From the NCBI GenBank assembly GCA_036417435.1, contig JAZAQT010000221.1, positions 1,612,001 to 1,676,000 of the forward strand: a stretch of 64,000 bases of DNA. The letters are read 5' to 3'. This DNA is from Inia geoffrensis (Eukaryota > Chordata > Mammalia > Artiodactyla > Iniidae). This document shows, piece after piece, positions 10,420-22,569 of this stretch. How positions within the stretch are numbered: the first letter of the stretch is position 1; each line of letters begins with the position of its first letter. Below the pieces are notes generated by a model. It was not told where the DNA came from. It did not search any database and worked only from the letters and a program-made list of their open reading frames with translations. The translations under genes were made by a program, and so were the position numbers.

Positions 10420-12155
10420 GCAAACCCGAAGAATTGCTTCAGGCCCTAATCTCGTTCCGGCATGGCCCGCTGAGCCTTTGGTGAATTCTTCTTCCTGTAG
10501 GGAAATCAGAGTTCAATGTGCCCGTCCAAACACATCGAGTTAGCCGCTCATTGGTTCTCCTTATTCCTGTTCATCTTCCACAGAAATTGCAAACTGTGCC
10601 AAACAAGAGGTCAAAGGCCCTGACTCTCCAAGTGGGGAGAATGTTAATATCGCATCTGGAACGGCGAACTCGAGTATCAGGGGGCGAAAATGGCGATGAG
10701 TTTTAGAAATTATGCCTGATCACTTCGTGGACCATATTCTGGGTTTTCCATGCATATTTTAGCTGAAGGATAAATCCCTTAAACGTGGAGATTTGGGACC
10801 CGTGGAATGGGAACCATGCACCATTACCTCAAAGGGTCTGCATTCCCTCACCAATAGTATCAGCCCCAAGTGTCCAGCCTTATCTCTCCCCCAGCTGTGG
10901 ATGTAGAGGTGGTAAATCCAAGATTCCTCACAAGCCCTGAAGGACTTATTTAAGAATTTCTCTCTATTTCACAGTCCTTGTGTTTTGTTTTTCAAATTTA
11001 TTTTTATAAGGGGATTTAGCTTATTGACACTGCTGTGTGTATGGTGCTGTACACAAATGATTTTCTTATGGAGACCTATAAATGTATGGGTTTTAATTTT
11101 CTTCATAGTCAGGCATATTCCTAGGTTTTGAATACGGGGTGTTGAGTCCATTTCGTTGAGCAAGGAGTAGGTCTTGTCTAATATATATTTGGCTTATGGA
11201 ATGGTATCTGTCCTAATATGAACCTCTGGTTTTATGCAGCCTCCCCACTCTCCTTTCCCCTTAAGCAAGCATAAGTTTCTTTTGTAAATGTGAGACTCTG
11301 TTGTGTTTTGTAATGCAGTTCACACGTAGCCGTGTTTACATTCCCGGTATTAGTGATATCTTATGATGTTTCTTTTTCTGTGTGACTTATTTCACTTAGA
11401 ATCATCATAACTAAATCCTGTCATTATGCTGCTACTGGTGTGTTGCCATGGATTTCATTGTTGAGTGATATTCCATTGTAGGGATGTACCACAACTTCTA
11501 TATCCATTTTTCTCTTTCTGGGCTATTAAAGTTGTACCATAGTCAAGGATCCCGTACACAGAGCAGCCCCAAACTTTGGTGTGGCTGTGTCTTTTTCATT
11601 TAAATTTTCCGAATCTATAGCACCATAAGTGGAAGTGCCCTAGGCTCTCTAGCTTGGTTTTTTCTTTGTTCCAGGAAACACCATCCACTTCTCCAGAGTG
11701 GCTGTTGGCAATTTACATCCCGCCCATCAGCATAACAAGGCTGCCGGTTCTCCATGGCCTGTCCTGCCTCTCTGGATTTTACACTTTTTTCGGACGGCCC
11801 TTTGGATCGGTGGGAAGTGAGACTTCCTTGTAGTGCGGATTTCCATTGCAGGCTTGCTTGGTTGGCCAAAAAGGGCGTATGCGTTTTTTCCTGAATATAT
11901 TCAGGAAAAAACGCATACGCCCTTTTTGGCCAAGTGCATCACTTTCGAACTGCTGCCTCTTTTCCTACGCTTTCAGAGCAATTCTTATCTACCCCCTGAT
12001 ATCTGTTTTCTGCAATTCTGCGTCGCGTTCAAGTCCTCTTCACAGCCTTCCTTCAATAAATTTTTGGATGATAGGGGTCATTTGGAACTCTGCAGGATTG
12101 TGAGTTACAGTGCCAAAGATCTCCTTTTCTCAACTCGCTTTCTTGTGAGCTGACC
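10420..12155 (+). repeat. Satellite unit 7 (1736 bp)
   Basis: Perfect palindrome at 11862-11933. Its marker is ACTTTCGAACTG at 11941-11952 (others ACTGTCGAACTG), found again only in unit 10 exactly 5208 bp downstream. Confidence 0.97.
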
Positions 12156-13891
12156 GCAAACCCGAAGAATTGCTTCAGGCCCTAATCTCGTTCCGGCATG
12201 GCCCGCTGAGCCTTTGGTGAATTCTTCTTCCTGTAGGGAAATCAGAGTTCAATGTGCCCGTCCAAACACATCGAGTTAGCCGCTCATTGGTTCTCCTTAT
12301 TCCTGTTCATCTTCCACAGAAATTGCATACTGTGCCAAACAAGAGGTCAAAGGCCCTGACTCTCCAAGTGGGGAGAATGTTAATATTGCATCTGGAACGG
12401 CGAACTCGAGTATCAGGGGGCGAAAATGGCGATGAGTTTTAGAAATTATGCCTGATCACTTCGTGGACCATATTCTGGGTTTTCCATGCATATTTTAGCT
12501 GAAGGATAAATCCCTTAAACGTGGAGATTTGGGACCCGTGGAATGGGAACCATGCACCATTACCTCAAAGGGTCTGCATTCCCTCACCAATACTATCAGC
12601 CCCAAGTGTCCAGCCTTATCTCTCCCCCAGCTGTGGATGTAGAGGTGGTAAATCCAAGATTCCTCACAAGCCCTGAAGGACTTATTTAAGAATTTCTCTC
12701 TATTTCACAGTCCTTGTGTTTTGTTTTTCAAATTTATTTTTATAAGGGGATTTAGCTTATTGACACTGCTGTGTGTATGGTGCTGTACACAAATGATTTT
12801 CTTATGGAGACCTATAAATGTATGGGTTTTAATTTTCTTCATAGTCAGGCATATTCCTAGGTTTTGAATACGGGGTGTTGAGTCCATTTCGTTGAGCAAG
12901 GAGTAGGTCTTGTCTAATATATATTTGGCTTATGGAATGGTATCTGTCCTAATATGAACCTCTGGTTTTATGCAGCCTCCCCACTCTCCTTTCCCCTTAA
13001 GCAAGCATAAGTTTCTTTTGTAAATGTGAGACTCTGTTGTGTTTTGTAATGCAGTTCACACGTAGCCGTGTTTACATTCCCGGTATTAGTGATATCTTAT
13101 GATGTTTCTTTTTCTGTGTGACTTATTTCACTTAGAATCATCATAACTAAATCCTGTCATTATGCTGCTACTGGTGTGTTGCCATGGATTTCATTGTTGA
13201 GTGATATTCCATTGTAGGGATGTACCACAACTTCTATATCCATTTTTCTCTTTCTGGGCTATTAAAGTTGTACCATAGTCAAGGATCCCGTACACAGAGC
13301 AGCCCAAAACTTTGGTGTGGCTGTGTCTTTTTCATTTAAATTTTCCGAATCTATAGCACCATAAGTGGAAGTGCCCTAGGCTCTCTAGCTTGGTTTTTTC
13401 TTTGTTCCAGGAAACACCATCCACTTCTCCAGAGTGGCTGTTGGCAATTTACATCCCGCCCATCAGCATAACAAGGCAGCCGGTTCTCCATGGCCTGTCC
13501 TGCCTCTCTGGATTTTACACTTTTTTCGGACAGCCCTTTGGATCGGTGGGAAGTGAGACTTCCTTGTAGTGCGGATTTCCATTGCAGGCTTGCTTGGTTG
13601 GCCAAAAAGGGCGTATGCGTTTTTTCCTGAATATATTCAGGAAAAAACGCATACGCCCTTTTTGGCCAAGTGCATCACTGTCGAACTGCTGCCTCTTTTC
13701 CTACGCTTTCAGAGCAATTCTTATCTACCCCCTGATATCTGTTTTCTGCAATTCTGCGTCGCGTTCAAGTCCTCTTCACAGCCTTCCTTCAATAAATTTT
13801 TGGATGATAGGGGTCATTTGGAACTCTGCAGGATTGTGAGTTACAGTGCCAAAGATCTCCTTTTCTCAACTCGCTTTCTTGTGAGCTGACC
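12156..13891 (+). repeat. Satellite unit 8 (1736 bp)
   Basis: Perfect palindrome at 13598-13669. It carries GCATACTGTG near 12327 and AATATTGC near 12384, both repeated in unit 11. It also has AATACTATC near 12590, a private CCCAAAAC near 13303, and the GGCAGCCGG/GGACAGCCC pair. Confidence 0.97.
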
Positions 13892-15627
13892 GCAAACCCG
13901 AAGAATTGCTTCAGGCCCTAATCTCGTTCCGGCATGGCCCGCTGAGCCTTTGGTGAATTCTTCTTCCTGTAGGGAAATCAGAGTTCAATGTGCCCGTCCA
14001 AACACATCGAGTTAGCCGCTCATTGGTTCTCCTTATTCCTGTTCATCTTCCACAGAAATTGCAAACTGTGCCAAACAAGAGGTCAAAGGCCCTGACTCTC
14101 CAAGTGGGGAGAATGTTAATATCGCATCTGGAACGGCGAACTCGAGTATCAGGGGGCGAAAATGGCGATGAGTTTTAGAAATTATGCCTGATCACTTCGT
14201 GGACCATATTCTGGGTTTTCCATGCATATTTTAGCTGAAGGATAAATCCCTTAAACGTGGAGATTTGGGACCCGTGGAATGGGAACCATGCACCATTACC
14301 TCAAAGGGTCTGCATTCCCTCACCAATAGTATCAGCCCCAAGTGTCCAGCCTTATCTCTCCCCCAGCTGTGGATGTAGAGGTGGTAAATCCAAGATTCCT
14401 CACAAGCCCTGAAGGACTTATTTAAGAATTTCTCTCTATTTCACAGTCCTTGTGTTTTGTTTTTCAAATTTATTTTTATAAGGGGATTTAGCTTATTGAC
14501 ACTGCTGTGTGTATGGTGCTGTACACAAATGATTTTCTTATGGAGACCTATAAATGTATGGGTTTTAATTTTCTTCATAGTCAGGCATATTCCTAGGTTT
14601 TGAATACGGGGTGTTGAGTCCATTTCGTTGAGCAAGGAGTAGGTCTTGTCTAATATATATTTGGCTTATGGAATGGTATCTGTCCTAATATGAACCTCTG
14701 GTTTTATGCAGCCTCCCCACTCTCCTTTCCCCTTAAGCAAGCATAAGTTTCTTTTGTAAATGTGAGACTCTGTTGTGTTTTGTAATGCAGTTCACACGTA
14801 GCCGTGTTTACATTCCCGGTATTAGTGATATCTTATGATGTTTCTTTTTCTGTGTGACTTATTTCACTTAGAATCATCATAACTAAATCCTGTCATTATG
14901 CTGCTACTGGTGTGTTGCCATGGATTTCATTGTTGAGTGATATTCCATTGTAGGGATGTACCACAACTTCTATATCCATTTTTCTCTTTCTGGGCTATTA
15001 AAGTTGTACCATAGTCAAGGATCCCGTACACAGAGCAGCCCCAAACTTTGGTGTGGCTGTGTCTTTTTCATTTAAATTTTCCGAATCTATAGCACCATAA
15101 GTGGAAGTGCCCTAGGCTCTCTAGCTTGGTTTTTTCTTTGTTCCAGGAAACACCATCCACTTCTCCAGAGTGGCTGTTGGCAATTTACATCCCGCCCATC
15201 AGCATAACAAGGCTGCCGGTTCTCCATGGCCTGTCCTGCCTCTCTGGATTTTACACTTTTTTCGGACGGCCCTTTGGATCGGTGGGAAGTGAGACTTCCT
15301 TGTAGTGCGGATTTCCATTGCAGGCTTGCTTGGTTGGCCAAAAAGGGCGTATGCGTTTTTTCCTGAATATATTCAGGAAAAAACGCATACGCCCTTTTTG
15401 GCCAAGTGCATCACTGTCGAACTGCTGCCTCTTTTCCTACGCTTTCAGAGCAATTCTTATCTACCCCCTGATATCTGTTTTCTGCAATTCTGCGTCGCGT
15501 TCAAGTCCTCTTCACAGCCTTCCTTCAATAAATTTTTGGATGATAGGGGTCATTTGGAACTCTGCAGGATTGTGAGTTACAGTGCCAAAGATCTCCTTTT
15601 CTCAACTCGCTTTCTTGTGAGCTGACC
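13892..15627 (+). repeat. Satellite unit 9 (1736 bp)
   Basis: Perfect palindrome at 15334-15405. I noted no private change by eye, so this copy is close to the local consensus of the first third of the array. Confidence 0.97.
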
Positions 15628-17363
15628 GCAAACCCGAAGAATTGCTTCAGGCCCTAATCTCGTTCCGGCATGGCCCGCTGAGCCTTTGGTGAATTCTTCT
15701 TCCTGTAGGGAAATCAGAGTTCAATGTGCCCGTCCAAACACATCGAGTTAGCCGCTCATTGGTTCTCCTTATTCCTGTTCATCTTCCACAGAAATTGCAA
15801 ACTGTGCCAAACAAGAGGTCAAAGGCCCTGACTCTCCAAGTGGGGAGAATGTTAATATCGCATCTGGAACGGCGAACTCGAGTATCAGGGGGCGAAAATG
15901 GCGATGAGTTTTAGAAATTATGCCTGATCACTTCGTGGACCATATTCTGGGTTTTCCATGCATATTTTAGCTGAAGGATAAATCCCTTAAACGTGGAGAT
16001 TTGGGACCCGTGGAATGGGAACCATGCACCATTACCTCAAAGGGTCTGCATTCCCTCACCAATAGTATCAGCCCCAAGTGTCCAGCCTTATCTCTCCCCC
16101 AGCTGTGGATGTAGAGGTGGTAAATCCAAGATTCCTCACAAGCCCTGAAGGACTTATTTAAGAATTTCTCTCTATTTCACAGTCCTTGTGTTTTGTTTTT
16201 CAAATTTATTTTTATAAGGGGATTTAGCTTATTGACACTGCTGTGTGTATGGTGCTGTACACAAATGATTTTCTTATGGAGACCTATAAATGTATGGGTT
16301 TTAATTTTCTTCATAGTCAGGCATATTCCTAGGTTTTGAATACGGGGTGTTGAGTCCATTTCGTTGAGCAAGGAGTAGGTCTTGTCTAATATATATTTGG
16401 CTTATGGAATGGTATCTGTCCTAATATGAACCTCTGGTTTTATGCAGCCTCCCCACTCTCCTTTCCCCTTAAGCAAGCATAAGTTTCTTTTGTAAATGTG
16501 AGACTCTGTTGTGTTTTGTAATGCAGTTCACACGTAGCCGTGTTTACATTCCCGGTATTAGTGATATCTTATGATGTTTCTTTTTCTGTGTGACTTATTT
16601 CACTTAGAATCATCATAACTAAATCCTGTCATTATGCTGCTACTGGTGTGTTGCCATGGATTTCATTGTTGAGTGATATTCCATTGTAGGGATGTACCAC
16701 AACTTCTATATCCATTTTTCTCTTTCTGGGCTATTAAAGTTGTACCATAGTCAAGGATCCCGTACACAGAGCAGCCCCAAACTTTGGTGTGGCTGTGTCT
16801 TTTTCATTTAAATTTTCCGAATCTATAGCACCATAAGTGGAAGTGCCCTAGGCTCTCTAGCTTGGTTTTTTCTTTGTTCCAGGAAACACCATCCACTTCT
16901 CCAGAGTGGCTGTTGGCAATTTACATCCCGCCCATCAGCATAACAAGGCTGCCGGTTCTCCATGGCCTGTCCTGCCTCTCTGGATTTTACACTTTTTTCG
17001 GACGGCCCTTTGGATCGGTGGGAAGTGAGACTTCCTTGTAGTGCGGATTTCCATTGCAGGCTTGATTGGTTGGCCAAAAAGGGCGTATGCGTTTTTTCCT
17101 GAATATATTCAGGAAAAAACGCATACGCCCTTTTTGGCCAAGTGCATCACTTTCGAACTGCTGCCTCTTTTCCTACGCTTTCAGAGCAATTCTTATCTAC
17201 CCCCTGATATCTGTTTTCTGCAATTCTGCGTCGCGTTCAAGTCCTCTTCACAGCCTTCCTTCAATAAATTTTTGGATGATAGGGGTCATTTGGAACTCTG
17301 CAGGATTGTGAGTTACAGTGCCAAAGATCTCCTTTTCTCAACTCGCTTTCTTGTGAGCTGACC
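15628..17363 (+). repeat. Satellite unit 10 (1736 bp)
   Basis: Perfect palindrome at 17070-17141. It shares ACTTTCGAAC (17149 onward) with unit 7. Private A at 17065 just left of the palindrome. Confidence 0.97.
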
Positions 17364-19099
17364 GAAAACCCGAAGAATTGCTTCAGGCCCTAATCTCGTT
17401 CCGGCATGGCCCGCTGAGCCTTTGGTGAATTCTTCTTCCTGTAGGGAAATCAGAGTTCAATGTGCCCGTCCAAACACATCGAGTTAGCCGCTCATTGGTT
17501 CTCCTTATTCCTGTTCATCTTCCACAGAAATTGCATACTGTGCCAAACAAGAGGTCAAAGGCCCTGACTCTCCAAGTGGGGAGAATGTTAATATTGCATC
17601 TGGAACGGCGAACTCGAGTATCAGGGGGCGAAAATGGCGATGAGTTTTAGAAATTATGCCTGATCACTTCGTGGACCATATTCTGGGTTTTCCATGCATA
17701 TTTTAGCTGAAGGATAAATCCCTTAAACGTGGAGATTTGGGACCCGTGGAATGGGAACCATGCACCATTACCTCAAAGGGTCTGCATTCCCTCACCAATA
17801 GTATCAGCCCCAAGTGTCCAGCCTTATCTCTCCCCCAGCTGTGGATGTAGAGGTGGTAAATCCAAGATTCCTCACAAGCACTGAAGGACTTATTTAAGAA
17901 TTTCTCTCTATTTCACAGTCCTTGTGTTTTGTTTTTCAAATTTATTTTTATAAGGGGATTTAGCTTATTGACACTGCTGTGTGTATGGTGCTGTACACAA
18001 ATGATTTTCTTATGGAGACCTATAAATGTATGGGTTTTAATTTTCTTCATAGTCAGGCATATTCCAAGGTTTTGAATACTGGGTGTTGAGTCCATTTGGT
18101 TGAGCAAGGAGTAGGTCTTGTCTAATATATATTTGGCTTATGGAATGGTATCTGTCCTAATGTGAACCTCTGGTTTTATGCAGCCTCCCCACTCTCCTTT
18201 CCCCTTAAGCAAGCATAAGTTTCTTTTGTAAATGTGAGACTCTGTTGTGTTTTGTAATGCAGTTCACACGTAGCCGTGTTTACATTCCCGGTATTAGTGA
18301 TATCTTATGATGTTTCTTTTTCTGTGTGACTTATTTCACTTAGAATCATCATAACTAAATCCTGTCATTATGCTGCTACTGGTGTGTTGCCATGGATTTC
18401 ATTGTTGAGTGATATTCCATTGTAGGGATGTACCACAACTTCTATATCCATTTTTCTCTTTCTGGGCTATTAAAGTTGTACCATAGTCAAGGATCCCGTA
18501 CACAGAGCAGCCCCAAACTTTGGTGTGGCTGTGTCTTTTTCATTTAAATTTTCCGAATCTATAGCACCATAAGTGGAAGTGCCCTAGGCTCTCTAGCTTG
18601 GTTTTTTCTTTGTTCCAGGAAACACCATCCACTTCTCCAGAGTGGCTGTTGGCAATTTACATCCTGCCCATCAGCATAACAAGGCTGCCGGTTCTCCATG
18701 GCCTGTCCTGCCTCTCTGGATTTTACACTTTTTTCGGACGGCCCTTTGGATCGGTGGGAAGTGAGACTTCCTTGTAGTGCGGATTTCCATTGCAGGCTTG
18801 CTTGGTTGGCCAAAAAGGGCGCATGCGTTTTTTCCTGAATATATTCAGGAAAAAACGCATACGCCCTTTTTGGCCAAGTGCATCACTGTCGAACTGCTGC
18901 CTCTTTTCCTACGCTTTCAGAGCAATTCTTATCTACCCCCTGATATCTGTTTTCTGCAATTCTGCGTCGCGTTCAAGTCCTCTTCACAGCCTTCCTTCAA
19001 TAAATTTTTGGATGATAGGGGTCATTTGGAACTCTGCAGGATTGTGAGTTACAGTGCCAAAGATCTCCTTTTCTCAACTCGCTTTCTTGTGAGCTGACC
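17364..19099 (+). repeat. Satellite unit 11 (1736 bp)
   Basis: Its first third matches unit 8 (GCATACTG, AATATTGC), but from about 18060 it switches to the CCAAGG/ACTGGG/TTTGGTTG haplotype, suggesting an exchange point inside the unit. Private A at 17880 and T at 18665. The palindrome (18806-18877) has one change in the left arm, GCGCATGCG for GCGTATGCG. Confidence 0.97.
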
Positions 19100-20834
19100 A
19101 AAAACCCGAAGAATTGCTTCAGGCCCTAATCTCGTTCCGGCATGGCCCGCTGAGCCTTTGGTGAATTCTTCTTCCTGTAGGGAAATCAGAGTTCAATGTG
19201 CCCGTCCAAACACATCGAGTTAGCCGCTCATTGGTTCTCCTTATTCCTGTTCATCTTCCACAGAAATTGAAAACTGTGCCAAACAAGAGGTCAAAGGCCC
19301 TGACTCTCCAAGTGGGGAGAATGTTAATATCGCATCTGGAACGGCGAACTCGAGTATCAGGGGGCGAAAATGGCGATGAGTTTTAGAAATTATGCCTGAT
19401 CACTTCGTGGACCATATTCTGGGTTTTCCATGCATATTTTAGCTGAAGGATTAATCCCTTAAACGTGGAGATTTGGGACCCGTGGAATGGGAACCATGCA
19501 CCATTACCTCAAAGGGTCTGCATTCCCTCACCAATAGTGTCAGCCCCAAGTGTCCAGCCTTATCTCTCCCCCAGCTGTGGATGTAGAGGTGGTAAATCCA
19601 AGATTCCTCACAAGCCCTGAAGGACTTATTTAAGAATTTCTCTCTATTTCACAGTCCTTGTGTTTTGTTTTTCAAATTTATTTTTATAAGGGGATTTAGT
19701 TTATTGACACTGCTGTGTGTATGGTGCTGTACACAAATGATTTTCTTATGGAGACCTATAAATGTATGGGTTTTAATTTTCTTCATAGTCAGGCATATTC
19801 CTAGGTTTTGAATACGGGGTGTTGAGTCCATTTCGTTGAGCAAGGAGTAGGTCTTGTCTAATATATATTTGGCTTATGGAATGGTATCTGTCCTAATGTG
19901 AACCTCTGGTTTTATGCAGCCTCCCCACTCTCCTTTCCCCTTAAGCAAGCATAAGTTTCTTTTGTAAATGTGAGACTCTGTTGTGTTTTTTAATGCAGTT
20001 CACACGTAGCCGTGTTTACATTCCCGGTATTAGTGATATCTTATGATGTTTCTTTTTCTGTGTGACTTATTTCACTTAGAATCATCATAACTAAATCCTG
20101 TCATTATGCTGCTACTGGTGTGTTGCCATTGATTTCATTGTTGAGTGATATTCCATTGTAGGGATGTACCACAACTTCTATATCCATTTTTCTCTTTCTG
20201 GGCTATTAAAGTTGTACCATAGTCAAGGATCCCGTACACAGAGCAACCCCAAACTTTGGTGTGGCTGTGTCTTTTTCATTTAAATTTTCCGAATCTATAG
20301 CACCATAAGTGGAAGTGCCCTAGGCTCTCTAGCTTGGTTTTTTCTTTGTTCCAGGAAACACCATCCACTTCTCCAGAGTGGCTGTTGGCAATTTACATCC
20401 CGCCCATCAGCATAACAAGGCTGCCCGTTCTCCATGGCCTGTCCTGCCTCTCTGTATTTTACAGATTTTTCGGACGGCCCTTTGGATCGGTGGGAAGTGA
20501 GACTTCTTGTAGTGCGGATTTCCATTGCAGGCTTGCTTGGTTGGCCAAAAAGGGCGTATGCGTTTTTTCCTGAATATATTCAGGAAAAAACGCATACGCC
20601 CTTTTTGGCCAAGTGCATCACTGTCGAACTGCTGCCTCTTTTCCTACGCTTTCAGAGCGATTCTTATCTAACCCCTGATATCTGTTTTCTGCAATTCTGC
20701 GTCGCGTTCAAGTCCTCTTCACAGCTTTCCTTCAATAAATTTTTGGATGATAGGGGTCATTTGGAACTCTGCAGGATTGTGAGTTACAGTGCCAAAGATC
20801 TCCTTTTCTCAACTCGCTTTCTTGTGAGCTAACC
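19100..20834 (+). repeat. Satellite unit 12 (1735 bp), strongly diverged copy
   Basis: First of three units with GACTTCTTG (one C lost). Many changes absent from the preceding units: ATTGAAAACTG, GGATTAATCCC, AATAGTGTCAG, TTTAGTTTATTG, GTTTTTTAATGC, GAGCAACCCC, CTGCCCGTTC, CTCTGTATTTT, AGAGCGATTC, CAGCTTTCC and a final GAGCTAACCG. The palindrome (20541-20612) is nevertheless perfect. Confidence 0.96.
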
Positions 20835-22569
20835 GAAAACCCGAAGAATTGCTTCAGGCCCTAATCTCCTTCCGGCATGGCCCGCTGAGCCTTTGGTGAA
20901 TTCTTCTTCCTGTAGGGAAATCAGAGTTCAATGTGCCCGTCCAAACACATCGAGTTAGCCGCTCATTGGTTCTCCTTATTCCTGTTCATCTTCCACAGAA
21001 ATTGCAAACTGTGCCAAACAAGAGGTCAAAGGCACTGACTCTCCAAGTGGGGAGAATGTTAATATCGCATCTGGAACGGCGAACTCGAGTATCAGGGGGC
21101 GAAAATGGCGATGAGTTTTAGAAATTATGCCTGATCACTTCGTGGACCATATTCTGGGTTTTCCATGCATATTTTAGCTGAAGGATAAATCCCTTAAACG
21201 TGGAGATTTGGGACCCGTGGAATGGGAACCATGCACCATTACCTCAAAGGGTCTGCATTCCCTCACCAATACTATCAGCCCCAAGTGTCCAGCCTTATCT
21301 CTCCCCCAGCTGTGGATGTAGAGGTGGTAAATCCAAGATTCCTCACAAGCCCTGAAGGACTTATTTAAGAATTTCTCTCTATTTCACAGTCCTTGTGTTT
21401 TGTTTTTCAAATTTATTTTTATAAGGGGATTTAGCTTATTGACACTGCTGTGTGTATGGTGCTGTACACAAATGATTTTCTTATGGAGACCTATAAATGT
21501 ATGGGTTTTAATTTTCTTCATAGTCAGGCATATTCCAAGGTTTTGAATACGGGGTGTTGAGTCCATTTCGTTGAGCAAGGAGTAGGTCTTGTCTAATATA
21601 TATTTGGCTTATGGAATGGTATCTGTCCTAATGTGAACCTCTGGTTTTATGCAGCCTCCCCACTCTCCTTTCCCCTTAAGCAAGCATAAGTTTCTTTTGT
21701 AAATGTGAGACTCTGTTGTGTTTTGTAATGCAGTTCACACGTAGCCGTGTTTACATTCCCGGTATTAGTGATATCTTATGATGTTTCTTTTTCTGTGTGA
21801 CTTATTTCACTTAGAATCATCATAACTAAATCCTGTCATTATGCTGCTACTGGTGTGTTGCCATTGATTTCATTGTTGAGTGATATTCCATTGTAGGGAT
21901 GTACCACAACTTCTGTATCCATTTTTCTCTTTCTGGGCTATTAAAGTTGTACCATAGTCAAGGATCCCGTACACAGAGCAGCCCCAAACTTTGGTGTGGC
22001 TGTGTCTTTTTCATTTAAATTTTCCGAATCTATAGCACCATAAGTGGAAGTGCCCTAGGCTCTCTAGCTTGGTTTTTTCTTTGTTCCAGGAAACACCATC
22101 CACTTCTCCAGAGTGGCTGTTGGCAATTTACATCCCGCCCATAAGCATAACAAGGCTGCCGGTTCTCCATGGCCTGTCCTGCCTCTCTGGATTTTACACT
22201 TTTTTCGGACGGCCCTTTGGATCGGTGGGAAGTGAGACTTCTTGTAGTGCGGATTTCCATTGCAGGCTTGCTTGGTTGGCCAAAAAGGGCGTATGCGTTT
22301 TTTCCTGAATATATTCAGGAAAAAACGCATACGCCCTTTTTGGCCAAGTGCACCACTGTCGAACTGCTGCCTCTTTTCCTACACTTTCAGAGCAATTCTT
22401 ATCTAACCCCTGATATCTGTTTTCTGCAATTCTGCGTCGCGTTCAAGTCCTCTTCACAGCCTTCCTTCAATAAATTTTTGGATGATAGGGGTCATTTGGA
22501 ACTCTGCAGGATTGTGAGTTACAGTGCCAAAGATCTCCTTTTCTCAACTCGCTTTCTTGTGAGCTGACC
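20835..22569 (+). repeat. Satellite unit 13 (1735 bp)
   Basis: Carries the GACTTCTTG deletion. It has AATCTCCTTCCGG, GGCACTGACTC, AATACTATC, TTCTGTATCC, CCCATAAGC, GTGCACCACTG and CCTACACTTTC. The palindrome at 22276-22347 is perfect. Confidence 0.96.
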
